Of a stretch of DNA of 10,000 nucleotides, positions 1-6,750 are shown one piece after another. The notes beneath the pieces are model-generated. The model saw nothing but the letters and a program-made list of their open reading frames with translations. It was not told where the DNA came from and searched no databases. Within the stretch, counting starts at the first letter, position 1. Every line of letters starts with the position of its first letter. This DNA comes from JABFSM01 sp052389555 (lineage in GTDB: Bacteria > Gemmatimonadota > Gemmatimonadetes > Gemmatimonadales > GWC2-71-9). The DNA lies in contig JBQTHV010000057.1 of NCBI GenBank assembly GCA_052389555.1, positions 1 to 10,000 on the forward strand, read 5' to 3'. A program made the position numbers and the translations under genes.

Positions 1-79
1 TGGTCTTCCCGTGATCCACGTGCCCGATCGTCCCCACGTTCACGTGCGGCTTGGTCCGCTCAAACTTCGCTTTAGCCAT
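1..79 (-). CDS. tuf: Elongation factor Tu, N-terminal fragment (cut by window edge)
   Basis: EF-Tu is the GTPase that carries aminoacyl-tRNA to the ribosomal A site. Only the first 26 codons are present. They read [16 protein letters not shown] followed by [10 protein letters not shown], which is the diagnostic EF-Tu N-terminus with the start of the GTP-binding P-loop (GHVDHGKT). The ATG at 79-77 is preceded at a 6-base gap by a GAGGGG Shine-Dalgarno (86-91 on the opposite strand). It is the last visible gene of the leftward str operon, 121 bases after fusA. The rest of the gene lies outside the window, so integrity cannot be judged. Confidence 0.96.
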
Positions 80-96
80 GTGCATCCCCTCGTTCT

Positions 97-198
97 GGCT
101 ATTGGCTATTGGCTAATGGCTATTGGCTATTGGCTATTGGTAACCGCCCTAACCCGGAGGGCTCTTGACCAATAGCTAATAGCTAATAGCCAATAGCC
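97..198. repeat. Inverted pair of heptamer arrays between fusA and tuf
   Basis: The left arm (97-138) is six head-to-tail copies of GGCTATT, one of them GGCTAAT, ending in GG. The right arm (169-198) is four heptamers in reverse complement, CCAATAG, CTAATAG, CTAATAG and CCAATAG, then CC. The arms can pair over about 30 bases with a few mismatches. The spacer 141-168 contains its own small stem, GCCCT (146-150) with AGGGC (158-162). The array starts only a few bases past the fusA stop codon (201-203). In the polycistronic mRNA it would give a long hairpin before tuf. Function is unknown. It could be a processing or stabilising element, a partial terminator, or simply repeat expansion. Confidence 0.9.
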
Positions 199-200
199 CA

Positions 201-2297
201 TCACCCCTTCACCTTCGCGATGATGCCCTCGGCCACCTGCTTCGGCACTTCCGCATAGTGGTCGAACTGCATCGAATACACCGCCCGGCCCTGCGTCATG
301 CTGCGGAGCTGGGTCGAATACCCGAACATCTCTGCCAGCGGCACTTCCCCGGCCACGACCTGGGCATCTCCGCGCTGGGTCATGCCGCCGATCTTGCCCC
401 GCCGGCTGGTGAGATCGCCGATCACATCGCCGAGGAAGTCGGCCGGCGTCACCACCTCGACTTCCATGATCGGCTCGAGCAGGACCGGTTGCGCCTGGCG
501 GGCCGCTTCCTTGAATGCCATCGAGCCCGCGATCTTGAACGCCATCTCCGAGCTGTCCACGTCGTGGTAGCTGCCGAACACCAGCGAGACCTTGACATCG
601 ACCATCGGATAGCCCGCGAGCACCCCGGTCTCCAGCGCTTCCTTGATTCCGGCTTCGACCGGCCTGATGAACTCACGCGGGATGACCCCACCCACGACCT
701 TGTCCTCGAACAGAAACCCAGCGCCCGCCTCGGCCGGCTCGAGGTCGATGACCACGTGGCCGTACTGACCCCGGCCACCGGTCTGCCGGATGAATTTGCC
801 CTCGATCTGGCTGACCTTCTTCCGCACCGTTTCCCGGTAGGCCACCTGGGGCCGGCCCACGTTGGCTTCCACCCGGAACTCCCGTCGCATCCGATCGACG
901 ATGATCTCGAGGTGCAGCTCTCCCATCCCCGCGATGATCGTCTGCCCGGTCTCCGGATCGCTGCGTACCCGGAAGGTGGGATCCTCTTCGGCCAGCTTCT
1001 GGAGCGCGGTACCCAGCTTGTCCTGGTCGGCCTTGGTCCTGGGTTCGATGGCGACATCGATCACCGGGTTAGGGAACTTCATCGCCTCGAGGATGACCGG
1101 CTTGTGCTCGTCCGAGAGGGTGTCGCCGGTGCGGGTCTCCTTGAGTCCGATCGCCGCGGCGATGTCTCCCGCCAGCACTTCGTGGATTTCGTCCCGCTTG
1201 TTGGCGTGCATCTGGAGCAGCCGCCCGACCCGCTCCCGCTTGTCCTTGGTGCTGTTGTAAACGTAGCTCCCCGACTTGATGGAGCCCGAATAAACCCGGA
1301 AGTAGGTCAGTCGCCCCACGAAGGGATCGGTGGCCACCTTGAAGGCGAGCGCGCTGAAGGCCTCCGTATCGGAGGCCTGCCGCACCACGTGGGTATCATC
1401 GTGCTGGGGGAGATGGCCTTGCACCGGCTTGATCTCCATCGGGCTGGGCAGGTAGTCGATGATCGCGTCGAGCAACGCCTGCACACCCTTGTTCTTGAAC
1501 GAAGCCCCGCAGAGCACCGGGACCAGGGCGCCCGCGATCGTGGCCTTGCGGATGGCGCGCTGGATCTCCTCGAGTGTGAGCTCGGCTCCCCCGAGGTACT
1601 TCTCCATCAGTTGGTCGTCGTATTCGAGTGCGGCTTCGATGATATCATGGCGGGCTTGCTCGACGGCGTCGCGGTAGGCTTCCGGCACCGGCATCTCGGT
1701 GAAGGTCTTGCCGAGGGTGACCTCGTCGAAGACCACCTCGACCCGGCGGAGCACGTCGATATGCCCGGTGAACAGCTCCCCGGAACCCACCGGGAGCTGG
1801 ATCGGGTAGGCCTTGCGGGTTAGCCGCTCACGGATCATGTCCAGGCAGCGCTCGAAGTTGGCGCCGATCCGGTCCATCTTGTTGGCGAAGATGATCCGGG
1901 GCACCCCGTAGCGGTCGGCCTGGCGCCAGACCGTCTCGGTCTGGGGCTCGACCCCGGCGACCGAATCGAGCAGGGTGACCGCGCCGTCGAGCACCCGGAG
2001 GGAGCGCTCCACCTCCACCGTGAAATCGACGTGGCCGGGGGTGTCGATGAGGTTGATCCGGTGGGTCTGGCCGTTCCGGTTCCAGAAGCAGGTCGTCGCG
2101 GCCGAGGTGATCGTGATCCCCCGCTCCTGCTCCTGCTCCATCCAGTCCATGGTGGCGGCGCCGTCATGGACCTCGCCAATCTTGTAGGTCTTCCCCGTGT
2201 AGTACAGGATCCGCTCGGTGGTAGTCGTCTTCCCGGCATCGATGTGCGCCATGATGCCGATATTCCGATACCGTTCGAGCGGAGTTTCCCGTGCCAT
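201..2297 (-). CDS. fusA: Elongation factor G (EF-G, translocase GTPase)
   Basis: EF-G drives translocation of tRNA and mRNA after peptide-bond formation, and ribosome recycling with RRF. The 698-residue product is full length for the family. The G domain shows the P-loop AHIDAGKTT (residues 17-25), RGIT of switch I (59-62), DTPGH (85-89) and NKMD (139-142). Domain IV carries GGRGQYGH. I chose the ATG at 2297-2295 because MARETPLERYRNIG matches the E. coli and Thermus N-termini. The frame is open further up to an ATG at 2303 and a TTG at 2324, but none of the three has a clear Shine-Dalgarno. It is third in the operon, 191 bases after rpsG, and has no disruption. Residues look like the canonical housekeeping type rather than the EF-G2 type. 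Confidence 0.97.
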   Translation of the reverse strand: MARETPLERYRNIGIMAHIDAGKTTTTERILYYTGKTYKIGEVHDGAATMDWMEQEQERGITITSAATTCFWNRNGQTHRINLIDTPGHVDFTVEVERSLRVLDGAVTLLDSVAGVEPQTETVWRQADRYGVPRIIFANKMDRIGANFERCLDMIRERLTRKAYPIQLPVGSGELFTGHIDVLRRVEVVFDEVTLGKTFTEMPVPEAYRDAVEQARHDIIEAALEYDDQLMEKYLGGAELTLEEIQRAIRKATIAGALVPVLCGASFKNKGVQALLDAIIDYLPSPMEIKPVQGHLPQHDDTHVVRQASDTEAFSALAFKVATDPFVGRLTYFRVYSGSIKSGSYVYNSTKDKRERVGRLLQMHANKRDEIHEVLAGDIAAAIGLKETRTGDTLSDEHKPVILEAMKFPNPVIDVAIEPRTKADQDKLGTALQKLAEEDPTFRVRSDPETGQTIIAGMGELHLEIIVDRMRREFRVEANVGRPQVAYRETVRKKVSQIEGKFIRQTGGRGQYGHVVIDLEPAEAGAGFLFEDKVVGGVIPREFIRPVEAGIKEALETGVLAGYPMVDVKVSLVFGSYHDVDSSEMAFKIAGSMAFKEAARQAQPVLLEPIMEVEVVTPADFLGDVIGDLTSRRGKIGGMTQRGDAQVVAGEVPLAEMFGYSTQLRSMTQGRAVYSMQFDHYAEVPKQVAEGIIAKVKG

Positions 2298-2391
2298 AAC
2301 CATTGTCGATTCGGCCAGTGCCAATTCCCAGTCACAGAAAAAGCGGGGCGACCTAACCCGGACGCTCCGGTGGTCTCGCTCCGCAACCTCG

Positions 2392-2477
2392 AGGAGTCAG
2401 GAGTGAGCGAGTAGCGAGTAGCGAGTATGGTGATTAGCCGCCCGGCGATTCCCCTACTCGCTAACTCCTATTCGCTA
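2392..2477. repeat. Inverted pair of heptamer arrays between rpsG and fusA
   Basis: The left arm (2392-2427) has five heptamers in register: AGGAGTC, AGGAGTG, then AGCGAGT three times and a final A. The right arm (about 2454-2477) is the reverse complement of the same types: ACTCGCT, AACTCCT, ATTCGCT. The arms are separated by a GC-rich spacer that holds GCCG-CC-CGGC (2437-2446). The layout matches the fusA-tuf spacer, but the heptamer differs. The arm nearest rpsG begins 11 bases after its stop codon (2489-2491). The remaining spacer between this array and fusA (2298-2391) shows no promoter or gene that I can support, apart from one copy of the 10-mer CCTAACCCGG at 2352-2361. Confidence 0.85.
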
Positions 2478-2488
2478 CCGCCTGTGGG

Positions 2489-2959
2489 TTACCACCGGTA
2501 ATGCGCGAAGGCCCGATTCGCCTCCGCCATCCGGTGGGTATCCTCCTTCTTCTTGATCGCGTTCCCCTCGCCCCGAGAGGCGAGAATCAGTTCCGCCGCG
2601 AGCCGGTCCGCCATCGTCTTCTCGGTTCGCGCCCGCGCAAACTGGATGATCCACCGCATCGCCAGCGCGGTCCGCCGCTCCGGCCGCACTTCCACCGGCA
2701 CCTGGAGCGATGCGCCGCCTACCCGGCGGCTTTTCACCTCGAGCGACGGCTTCACGTTCGCCACCGCCTGCTTGAATATCGTCACGCCGGGCTGGCTGGT
2801 CCGCTCCTCGATCAGATCCATGGCCCGGTAAAAGGTCCCCTCCGCGACCGACTTCTTCCCCTCGTACATCAGGTTGTTGATGAACTTGGAGACCGTCTGG
2901 CTGTCGTAGCGCGGATCGGCAGGAGCGGGCCGCTTGACGGAAATCCCCCGCCGGCTCAT
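2489..2959 (-). CDS. rpsG: 30S ribosomal protein S7
   Basis: S7 nucleates assembly of the 3' major domain of 16S rRNA and forms part of the head near the E site. The 156-residue product is normal length. It starts MSRRGISVKR and contains the family signatures SKFINNLMYEGKKS (about 24-37), NVKPSLEVKSRRVGG (about 68-82), VPVEVRPERR and AMRWII (100-105), ending in FAHYRW. The ATG overlaps the rpsL stop as ATGA, so translation is probably coupled. An AGGGG sits 7 bases upstream of the ATG, inside the end of rpsL. The frame stays open upstream through rpsL, but that is not a real extension. The gene looks intact and ordinary. Confidence 0.97.
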   Translation of the reverse strand: MSRRGISVKRPAPADPRYDSQTVSKFINNLMYEGKKSVAEGTFYRAMDLIEERTSQPGVTIFKQAVANVKPSLEVKSRRVGGASLQVPVEVRPERRTALAMRWIIQFARARTEKTMADRLAAELILASRGEGNAIKKKEDTHRMAEANRAFAHYRW

Positions 2960-3342
2960 ACCGCAGCCCCTGCCTTGGGCGCCTTGGCCCCGTACTTGGA
3001 GCGGCCCTGCTTCCGCCCGTTGACCCCGGCCGCGTCGAAGGTGCCCCGGACAATGTGGTACCGCACCCCCGGGAGATCCTTCACTCGGCCGCCCCGGATC
3101 AGCACAATCGAGTGCTCCTGGAGATTGTGCCCCTCGCCCGGGATGTAGGCGATGACCTCGAAGCCGTTCGTCAGCCGGACCTTGGCTACCTTCCGAAGCG
3201 CCGAGTTCGGCTTCTTCGGCGTGGTGGTATATACTCGGGTGCACACCCCCCGCCGGAACGGGTTCGCCTTGAGAGCGGGCGATTTGTCTTTCCGACCAGG
3301 CGACTTACGTCCCCGGCGCACCAGTTGATTGATCGTGGGCAT
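2956..3342 (-). CDS. rpsL: 30S ribosomal protein S12
   Basis: S12 lies at the decoding centre and controls accuracy of codon reading. The 128-residue product begins MPTINQLVRRGRK and contains RGVCTRVYTTTPKKPNSALRK and GGRVKDLPGVRYH. The lysines equivalent to E. coli K43 and K88, where substitutions cause streptomycin resistance, are both lysine here (positions 43 and 88). Asp89, the usual methylthiolation site, is also kept. It heads the str operon. The start codon has only a weak purine-rich element upstream (GGAGAAAGG, far from the ATG). The stop overlaps the rpsG start by 4 bases. Confidence 0.97.
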   Translation of the reverse strand: MPTINQLVRRGRKSPGRKDKSPALKANPFRRGVCTRVYTTTPKKPNSALRKVAKVRLTNGFEVIAYIPGEGHNLQEHSIVLIRGGRVKDLPGVRYHIVRGTFDAAGVNGRKQGRSKYGAKAPKAGAAV

Positions 3343-3375
3343 GGCTAACCCGCGGAGCCTTTCTCCCTCTGCAAT

Positions 3376-3390
3376 CGGGCGCTAAGCCCG
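3376..3390. other. Small hairpin in the str operon leader
   Basis: CGGGC and GCCCG flank GCTAA, giving a 5-bp GC stem with a 5-base loop. It lies between the proposed promoter and the rpsL start, so it would fall in the roughly 60-base 5' leader. It may influence rpsL translation, but no known leader motif was recognised and a stem this short can arise by chance. Confidence 0.35.
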
Positions 3391-3407
3391 TTTTACCACA
3401 GTCTTTA

Positions 3408-3436
3408 ACATTAGCAGGGAGAGTCAGATAGGTCAA
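3408..3436 (-). promoter_or_regulatory. Candidate sigma70-type promoter for the str operon
   Basis: On the minus strand TTGACC (3436-3431) is followed after exactly 17 bases by TAATGT (3413-3408). The -35 box matches the consensus at five of six positions; the -10 box is poor, at three of six. A start near 3400 would give a leader of about 60 bases before rpsL. Position upstream of a strongly expressed operon supports it. The heptamer array at 3442-3464 sits just upstream of the -35 box. Confidence 0.5.
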
Positions 3437-3441
3437 TGGGA

Positions 3442-3464
3442 GGCTATTAGCTATTGGCTATTGG
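3442..3464. repeat. Short heptamer array at the end of the second membrane gene
   Basis: Three copies, GGCTATT, AGCTATT, GGCTATT, followed by GG. This is the same heptamer type as in the fusA-tuf spacer 3.3 kb away, but without an inverted partner. On the minus strand it encodes the last residues (I-A-N-S) and the TAA stop of the membrane protein gene ending at 3447. Confidence 0.85.
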
Positions 3465-3920
3465 TTCGACCTCCGCTGACGGGCCCCGGCGGGCCATCCC
3501 TAACAACACTCGACCGGCGGCGAGCGCCAGAGCCGCCAATCCCGCGAGCAGAATCAGTCCCCGGATCACCAGCAGCCGGAAGCTGGCGAATTGCCGAGAA
3601 CCGATCGATTCCGCGAGGTGGACCGAGGCAAACCAGAACACCGGGATCGCCAGAATGAGGAGGATTCCCCCCGCGACGTGCACCCCGCCGAGAGCTCGCT
3701 GAGATCGCGCCCGGCCGGCTATCACCACCGCCCCAACCAGCAGGAGATCGGCCACCAGCGGAGCCGCCGGTCGCGAAAGAATCGCGCTGAGCACCCGGGC
3801 GCGACCGGGCGCGGTGGCCAGGTCCAGCCCCGGGGTCGCCCAAAGATCCAACACCCGATGGAGCACCAGGAATCCACCCAATGCGGCCATGAGCAAGGCC
3901 AGCCGACGCGGTTCGATCAC
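3447..3920 (-). CDS. Four-helix integral membrane protein of unknown function (copy B)
   Basis: I do not recognise a named family. The 157-residue product has four hydrophobic segments at about 6-27, 54-69, 77-100 and 115-140, with a basic junction (ARRG) after the last, so it is very likely an inner-membrane protein. Helix 3 is introduced by RALGGVH (75-81), closely matching RSLGVIH in the preceding gene. Topology and spacing also agree, so the two are probably paralogues. The GTG start overlaps the upstream gene's TGA by 4 bases, with no Shine-Dalgarno of its own, suggesting translational coupling. The C-terminal I-A-N-S and the stop are encoded by a heptamer repeat, so the original C-terminus may have been altered. 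It lies 104 bases upstream of rpsL on the same strand. Confidence 0.75.
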   Translation of the reverse strand: MIEPRRLALLMAALGGFLVLHRVLDLWATPGLDLATAPGRARVLSAILSRPAAPLVADLLLVGAVVIAGRARSQRALGGVHVAGGILLILAIPVFWFASVHLAESIGSRQFASFRLLVIRGLILLAGLAALALAAGRVLLGMARRGPSAEVEPIANS

Positions 3921-4456
3921 GAGCGAAGGGTACCCCCCGGCGCCCCGTCCACGATGGTCGGGACCTCCCGCGAATGGCCGTGCTTGTGCCGATGCTTCCT
4001 GGTGGCGCGAAGGGAAGCCACACCCGCCACCGACATGATTGCGATCGCGAGTGCGGCGAGTCCAGCCGCTCGCAGGGCAGCGATGGTCACCCGCCCTGCC
4101 ATAGGAGGCTGGGCGCGGCCCCGCACTTCCAATGCATCGAGCCCGAACACCAGAAGCGCCGCCAACGTGATCACGGCGAGCAGGAGGTGAATCACCCCCA
4201 GCGAACGCAGAACCACCCGATGCTCCAGCCCGATCGCCGCAGCGAAGAGAAACGCGTCGGCGATCAGCAGGAGCCCGAATCGACCCGCTACGGTCCCGAA
4301 CGCACCGAATCTCCAGGTGGCGGCGCCAGGGGCCGGAGCGAATGATCCCATCAGGAGCGCTGCAAGGATCTCGATAAACTGATCGGCCAGCATCAGAATC
4401 CCGGCCAAGTAGAGAAGGCCGAGCAGTTTCCGGACCGGGGGGTCGGACAGCGCCAT
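3917..4456 (-). CDS. Four-helix integral membrane protein of unknown function (copy A)
   Basis: The 179-residue product has hydrophobic segments at about 11-37, 60-78, 86-107 and 123-148. A charged, presumably cytoplasmic tail contains a histidine-rich stretch, KHRHKHGHSR (154-163). I chose the ATG at 4456-4454 (MALSDPPVRK) because GGAGAAAG lies 8 bases upstream. An open frame continues to 4528, but the added residues are polar and would run into the divergent regulatory region. The 4-base overlap with the next gene and the shared topology mark the two as a coupled pair. Function is unknown. The His-rich tail could bind metal, but no transporter motif is visible. Confidence 0.72.
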   Translation of the reverse strand: MALSDPPVRKLLGLLYLAGILMLADQFIEILAALLMGSFAPAPGAATWRFGAFGTVAGRFGLLLIADAFLFAAAIGLEHRVVLRSLGVIHLLLAVITLAALLVFGLDALEVRGRAQPPMAGRVTIAALRAAGLAALAIAIMSVAGVASLRATRKHRHKHGHSREVPTIVDGAPGGTLRS

Positions 4457-4530
4457 GTTCGGGACTTTCTCCGGAGGAGTTCCTAATCTAGCTTTGTGGC
4501 TCTGTCCGGCGCGCCCTCGAATAGGCACCT
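4457..4530. promoter_or_regulatory. Divergent intergenic region with possible promoters
   Basis: This 74-base gap must hold the start signals for both the leftward membrane genes and the rightward lipoprotein block. On the plus strand TAGCTTTG (4489-4496) fits the TAnnTTTG -7 element of Bacteroidetes-type promoters, but no matching upstream TTG-type element was found at the usual distance. On the minus strand TAGATT (4491-4486) could serve as a -10 box, but no good -35 box was found. Both are weak calls. Confidence 0.3.
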
Positions 4531-6702
4531 ATGAGTTTCCGAGCCCTTCGGGGTCCTCTCCTTGTTACCGCGTTCGGTTTCGCCGTCGGCTGCTCAGGCG
4601 AGGGAGGAACCGGCCCGAGCGAACCAACCCTCCTCGAGTTCATCACCGGCCAGAATCAAACCGGGGCAGTGGGTACCGCGCTCGCGACCAAGATCATCGT
4701 CAAGGCGAGTAACCGGCGCGGGCCACTCGATAGCGTGAGAATCACCATGTCCACCGAGAGTGAGGGCGGCGGCTCGGTGAGTCCCCGCTCGGCGTTGACC
4801 GGCGCCGACGGTACCGCGCAATTCACCTGGACCCTGGGCGGCAAGCTCGGGACTCAAAGCCTCACCGCATCGACCGGCGGCGCTTCCCCACTGACTGCAA
4901 CTATTTCCGCCACGGCCACCGTGGGACCGGCTTCGACGGTCATTCCCAACACGGAAACCTCCCAGCTCGTTGTGGTAGGTCGGGCCGTGCCACAGTTGCC
5001 CTCGGTCACGGTGGGCGATGGGTTCGGCAATCCCGTGGCCGGGGTCCCGGTGACCTTCGAGGGGATCGATGGCGCCTCGGTACTCTCCGGAGCCACCCCG
5101 ACGACCAACGCCCAGGGGATTGCGATTCTGGGGAGCTGGACGATCGGGCTCGCTGCCCAGGTCTATCGGGTGCGGGCGAGTATTCCGAACGGGTTCGCGA
5201 CCGCGGTGTTCGAGGCGCGAGGAATTCCCTCCGCGATGGCGCTGGTGGAAGGAACCGGCCAGTCGGCCAACGCCGGGACAGCGGTTGCGGTCGCGCCCGC
5301 CGTACGCGCGGTCCGGGATGACGGATCCCCGCTATCCAACGTTTCAGTCAACTTCACGGTGGTAGCCGGTGGTGGGACGGTGACCGGCGGGAGTGCGACG
5401 ACAGGAGCAGATGGGATCGCACGGCCCTTGCGCTGGCTGCTTGGACTGACGCCGGGACCGAATCGCCTGCAAGCGGTGACCCTCGGCCAAAATCCGATCC
5501 TCTTCGATGCGGATGGGGTCGCGGCGGTGCCGGCCCAGCTCACCGCGACTGACGGGACCGCACTCACCGGATTCTTCGGCAATTACGTCCGGGGCAATCC
5601 CGAGGTCACGGTGACGGATGCGTCGGGGAATCCGGTTGCGGGGGTTCCGGTCAGGTTCGAGATCACCGATGGCGGTGGGCGGGTTACCCAAGCTGTGGGC
5701 GGCACCGACTTCCTGGGCCGCACCGCCACATCGAGCTGGCGACTCGGTCCCGGCGGACCCCAGGTCGTCACTGCTCGGTTCGGTGCCCTTCCGCCGGTGC
5801 AGTTCGTCGCGCAGGGTTCCGCGCCTCCCGCCGGCACCTTCCAGCTCGAGGTCCGGTACGCCCAGGGTACCATCCCGAACGCTGCGCAGCAGGCGGCGTT
5901 CGACGCCGCGGCGGCCCGATGGCGCGAGCTGATTCTCTCAGGTGCGCCCCCGTACACCGTGGTTCCGACCGATAGTGATCCTTCCGGGCAGTGCCCCTCG
6001 ATGCTCAACGAGGTGGTGCCCGGCGCGGTGATCCATGTCCGGATCCAGAACCTGGGCAATCCCAACATCCTGGGCGCGACCGGTCTGTGCGTGATTCGCG
6101 ACGAGGGATTCCTCCCGGTCCAGAGCCTCATCTTTCTGAACAGCACGGCGGTGGCAAACCTGGAAGCCAGCAACCTCCTCCAACCCGTGATCCTCCACGA
6201 GATGGGGCACGCGCTGGGCTTCGGGACCCTGTGGGACATCGAGATTCCCGGGTTAGGCGAGATTCACCTGATCGACGGCGGCGGAGACTGCAGCACCCCG
6301 GCCCCGAACCCGACGTTCAACGGACTCGCCGCGCGGGCCGCATTCTACGGGTCCGTCGCGGACGGCTCCACCTTCATTGGGGCTCCGATTCCCATCGAGA
6401 ACACCAGCGGCTGCGGGACCGCCTACTCGCACTGGCGCAAGACGACCTTCGGACCGGAGCTCCTCACCGGCTTCCTGACGACCGGAGTCGTGACCCCGCT
6501 GAGCGCGGTCTCGGTCCAGTCCATGCGCGATCTGGGGTACACGGTCAACGACGCGCCCGCCGACGCCTTCACGCTTCAGGCACTGATTCAGGGTTACGGC
6601 ATTGCCGCCCCGCGGCTCATCGAGTTGCCGCTCACCGATCCGATTACCGTGATCGACCGGAGAGGCCGCCCCGTAGCACGGGTTCCCCGGCCCTTCCGTT
6701 AA
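4531..6702 (+). CDS. Lipoprotein with four Big-1-like Ig domains and a leishmanolysin-like (M8) metalloprotease domain, copy 1
   Basis: The 723-residue product starts with a lipoprotein signal (MSFRALRGPLLVTAFGFAVG-C21), so it should be exported and lipid-anchored. Four bacterial Ig-like domains follow at about 33-130, 142-232, 235-330 and 333-428, recognisable by repeats such as VTVTDASGNPVAGVPVRFE and TTGADGIA. The C-terminal domain (about 436-680) has HEMGHALGFG with H556, E557 and H560. A third His lies 73 residues on, in AYSHWRK (H634), as expected for M8 metzincins with an insertion before the third zinc ligand. The Met-turn position is leucine (PELLTG, L645), where copy 2 has methionine. 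Cys488/Cys520 probably form a disulfide; Cys587/Cys628 are extra to this copy. AGG lies 5 bases before the ATG. Substrate unknown. Confidence 0.9.
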   Translation: MSFRALRGPLLVTAFGFAVGCSGEGGTGPSEPTLLEFITGQNQTGAVGTALATKIIVKASNRRGPLDSVRITMSTESEGGGSVSPRSALTGADGTAQFTWTLGGKLGTQSLTASTGGASPLTATISATATVGPASTVIPNTETSQLVVVGRAVPQLPSVTVGDGFGNPVAGVPVTFEGIDGASVLSGATPTTNAQGIAILGSWTIGLAAQVYRVRASIPNGFATAVFEARGIPSAMALVEGTGQSANAGTAVAVAPAVRAVRDDGSPLSNVSVNFTVVAGGGTVTGGSATTGADGIARPLRWLLGLTPGPNRLQAVTLGQNPILFDADGVAAVPAQLTATDGTALTGFFGNYVRGNPEVTVTDASGNPVAGVPVRFEITDGGGRVTQAVGGTDFLGRTATSSWRLGPGGPQVVTARFGALPPVQFVAQGSAPPAGTFQLEVRYAQGTIPNAAQQAAFDAAAARWRELILSGAPPYTVVPTDSDPSGQCPSMLNEVVPGAVIHVRIQNLGNPNILGATGLCVIRDEGFLPVQSLIFLNSTAVANLEASNLLQPVILHEMGHALGFGTLWDIEIPGLGEIHLIDGGGDCSTPAPNPTFNGLAARAAFYGSVADGSTFIGAPIPIENTSGCGTAYSHWRKTTFGPELLTGFLTTGVVTPLSAVSVQSMRDLGYTVNDAPADAFTLQALIQGYGIAAPRLIELPLTDPITVIDRRGRPVARVPRPFR

Positions 6703-6732
6703 CCCGCTTCACTCCCAGCGCTACCGAGCCGA

Positions 6733-6747
6733 AGACTTTCCGAGTCT
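6733..6747 (+). other. Small inverted repeat just before the second protease gene
   Basis: AGACT and AGTCT flank TTCCG, giving a 5-bp stem that ends 3 bases before the ATG at 6751. It occupies the place where a Shine-Dalgarno would be, and none is visible. The 48-base gap between the two protease genes (6703-6750) shows no terminator, so the genes are probably cotranscribed. Confidence 0.35.
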
Positions 6748-6750
6748 GGT

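Noticed and set aside
97..198. CRISPR-like array
   Set aside because: The units are only 7 bp, directly abutting and without spacers, so this is a tandem repeat.
258..1823. A 521-codon open frame on the plus strand
   Set aside because: It lies antisense to fusA. The protein is rich in His, Arg, Asp and Leu, has no recognisable domain, and is the usual mirror frame of a GC-rich gene.
2501..3148. A 215-codon open frame on the plus strand
   Set aside because: Antisense to rpsG and rpsL, whose products are certain.
3376..3396. Intrinsic terminator on the plus strand (GC hairpin followed by TTTT)
   Set aside because: No plus-strand gene ends there. The stem is only 5 bp and lies in the leader of the leftward operon.
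4456..4528. Longer N-terminus for membrane protein A, starting at 4528
   Set aside because: The added 24 residues are polar and would start within the divergent promoter gap. The ATG at 4456 has a better ribosome-binding site and sits just before the first helix.
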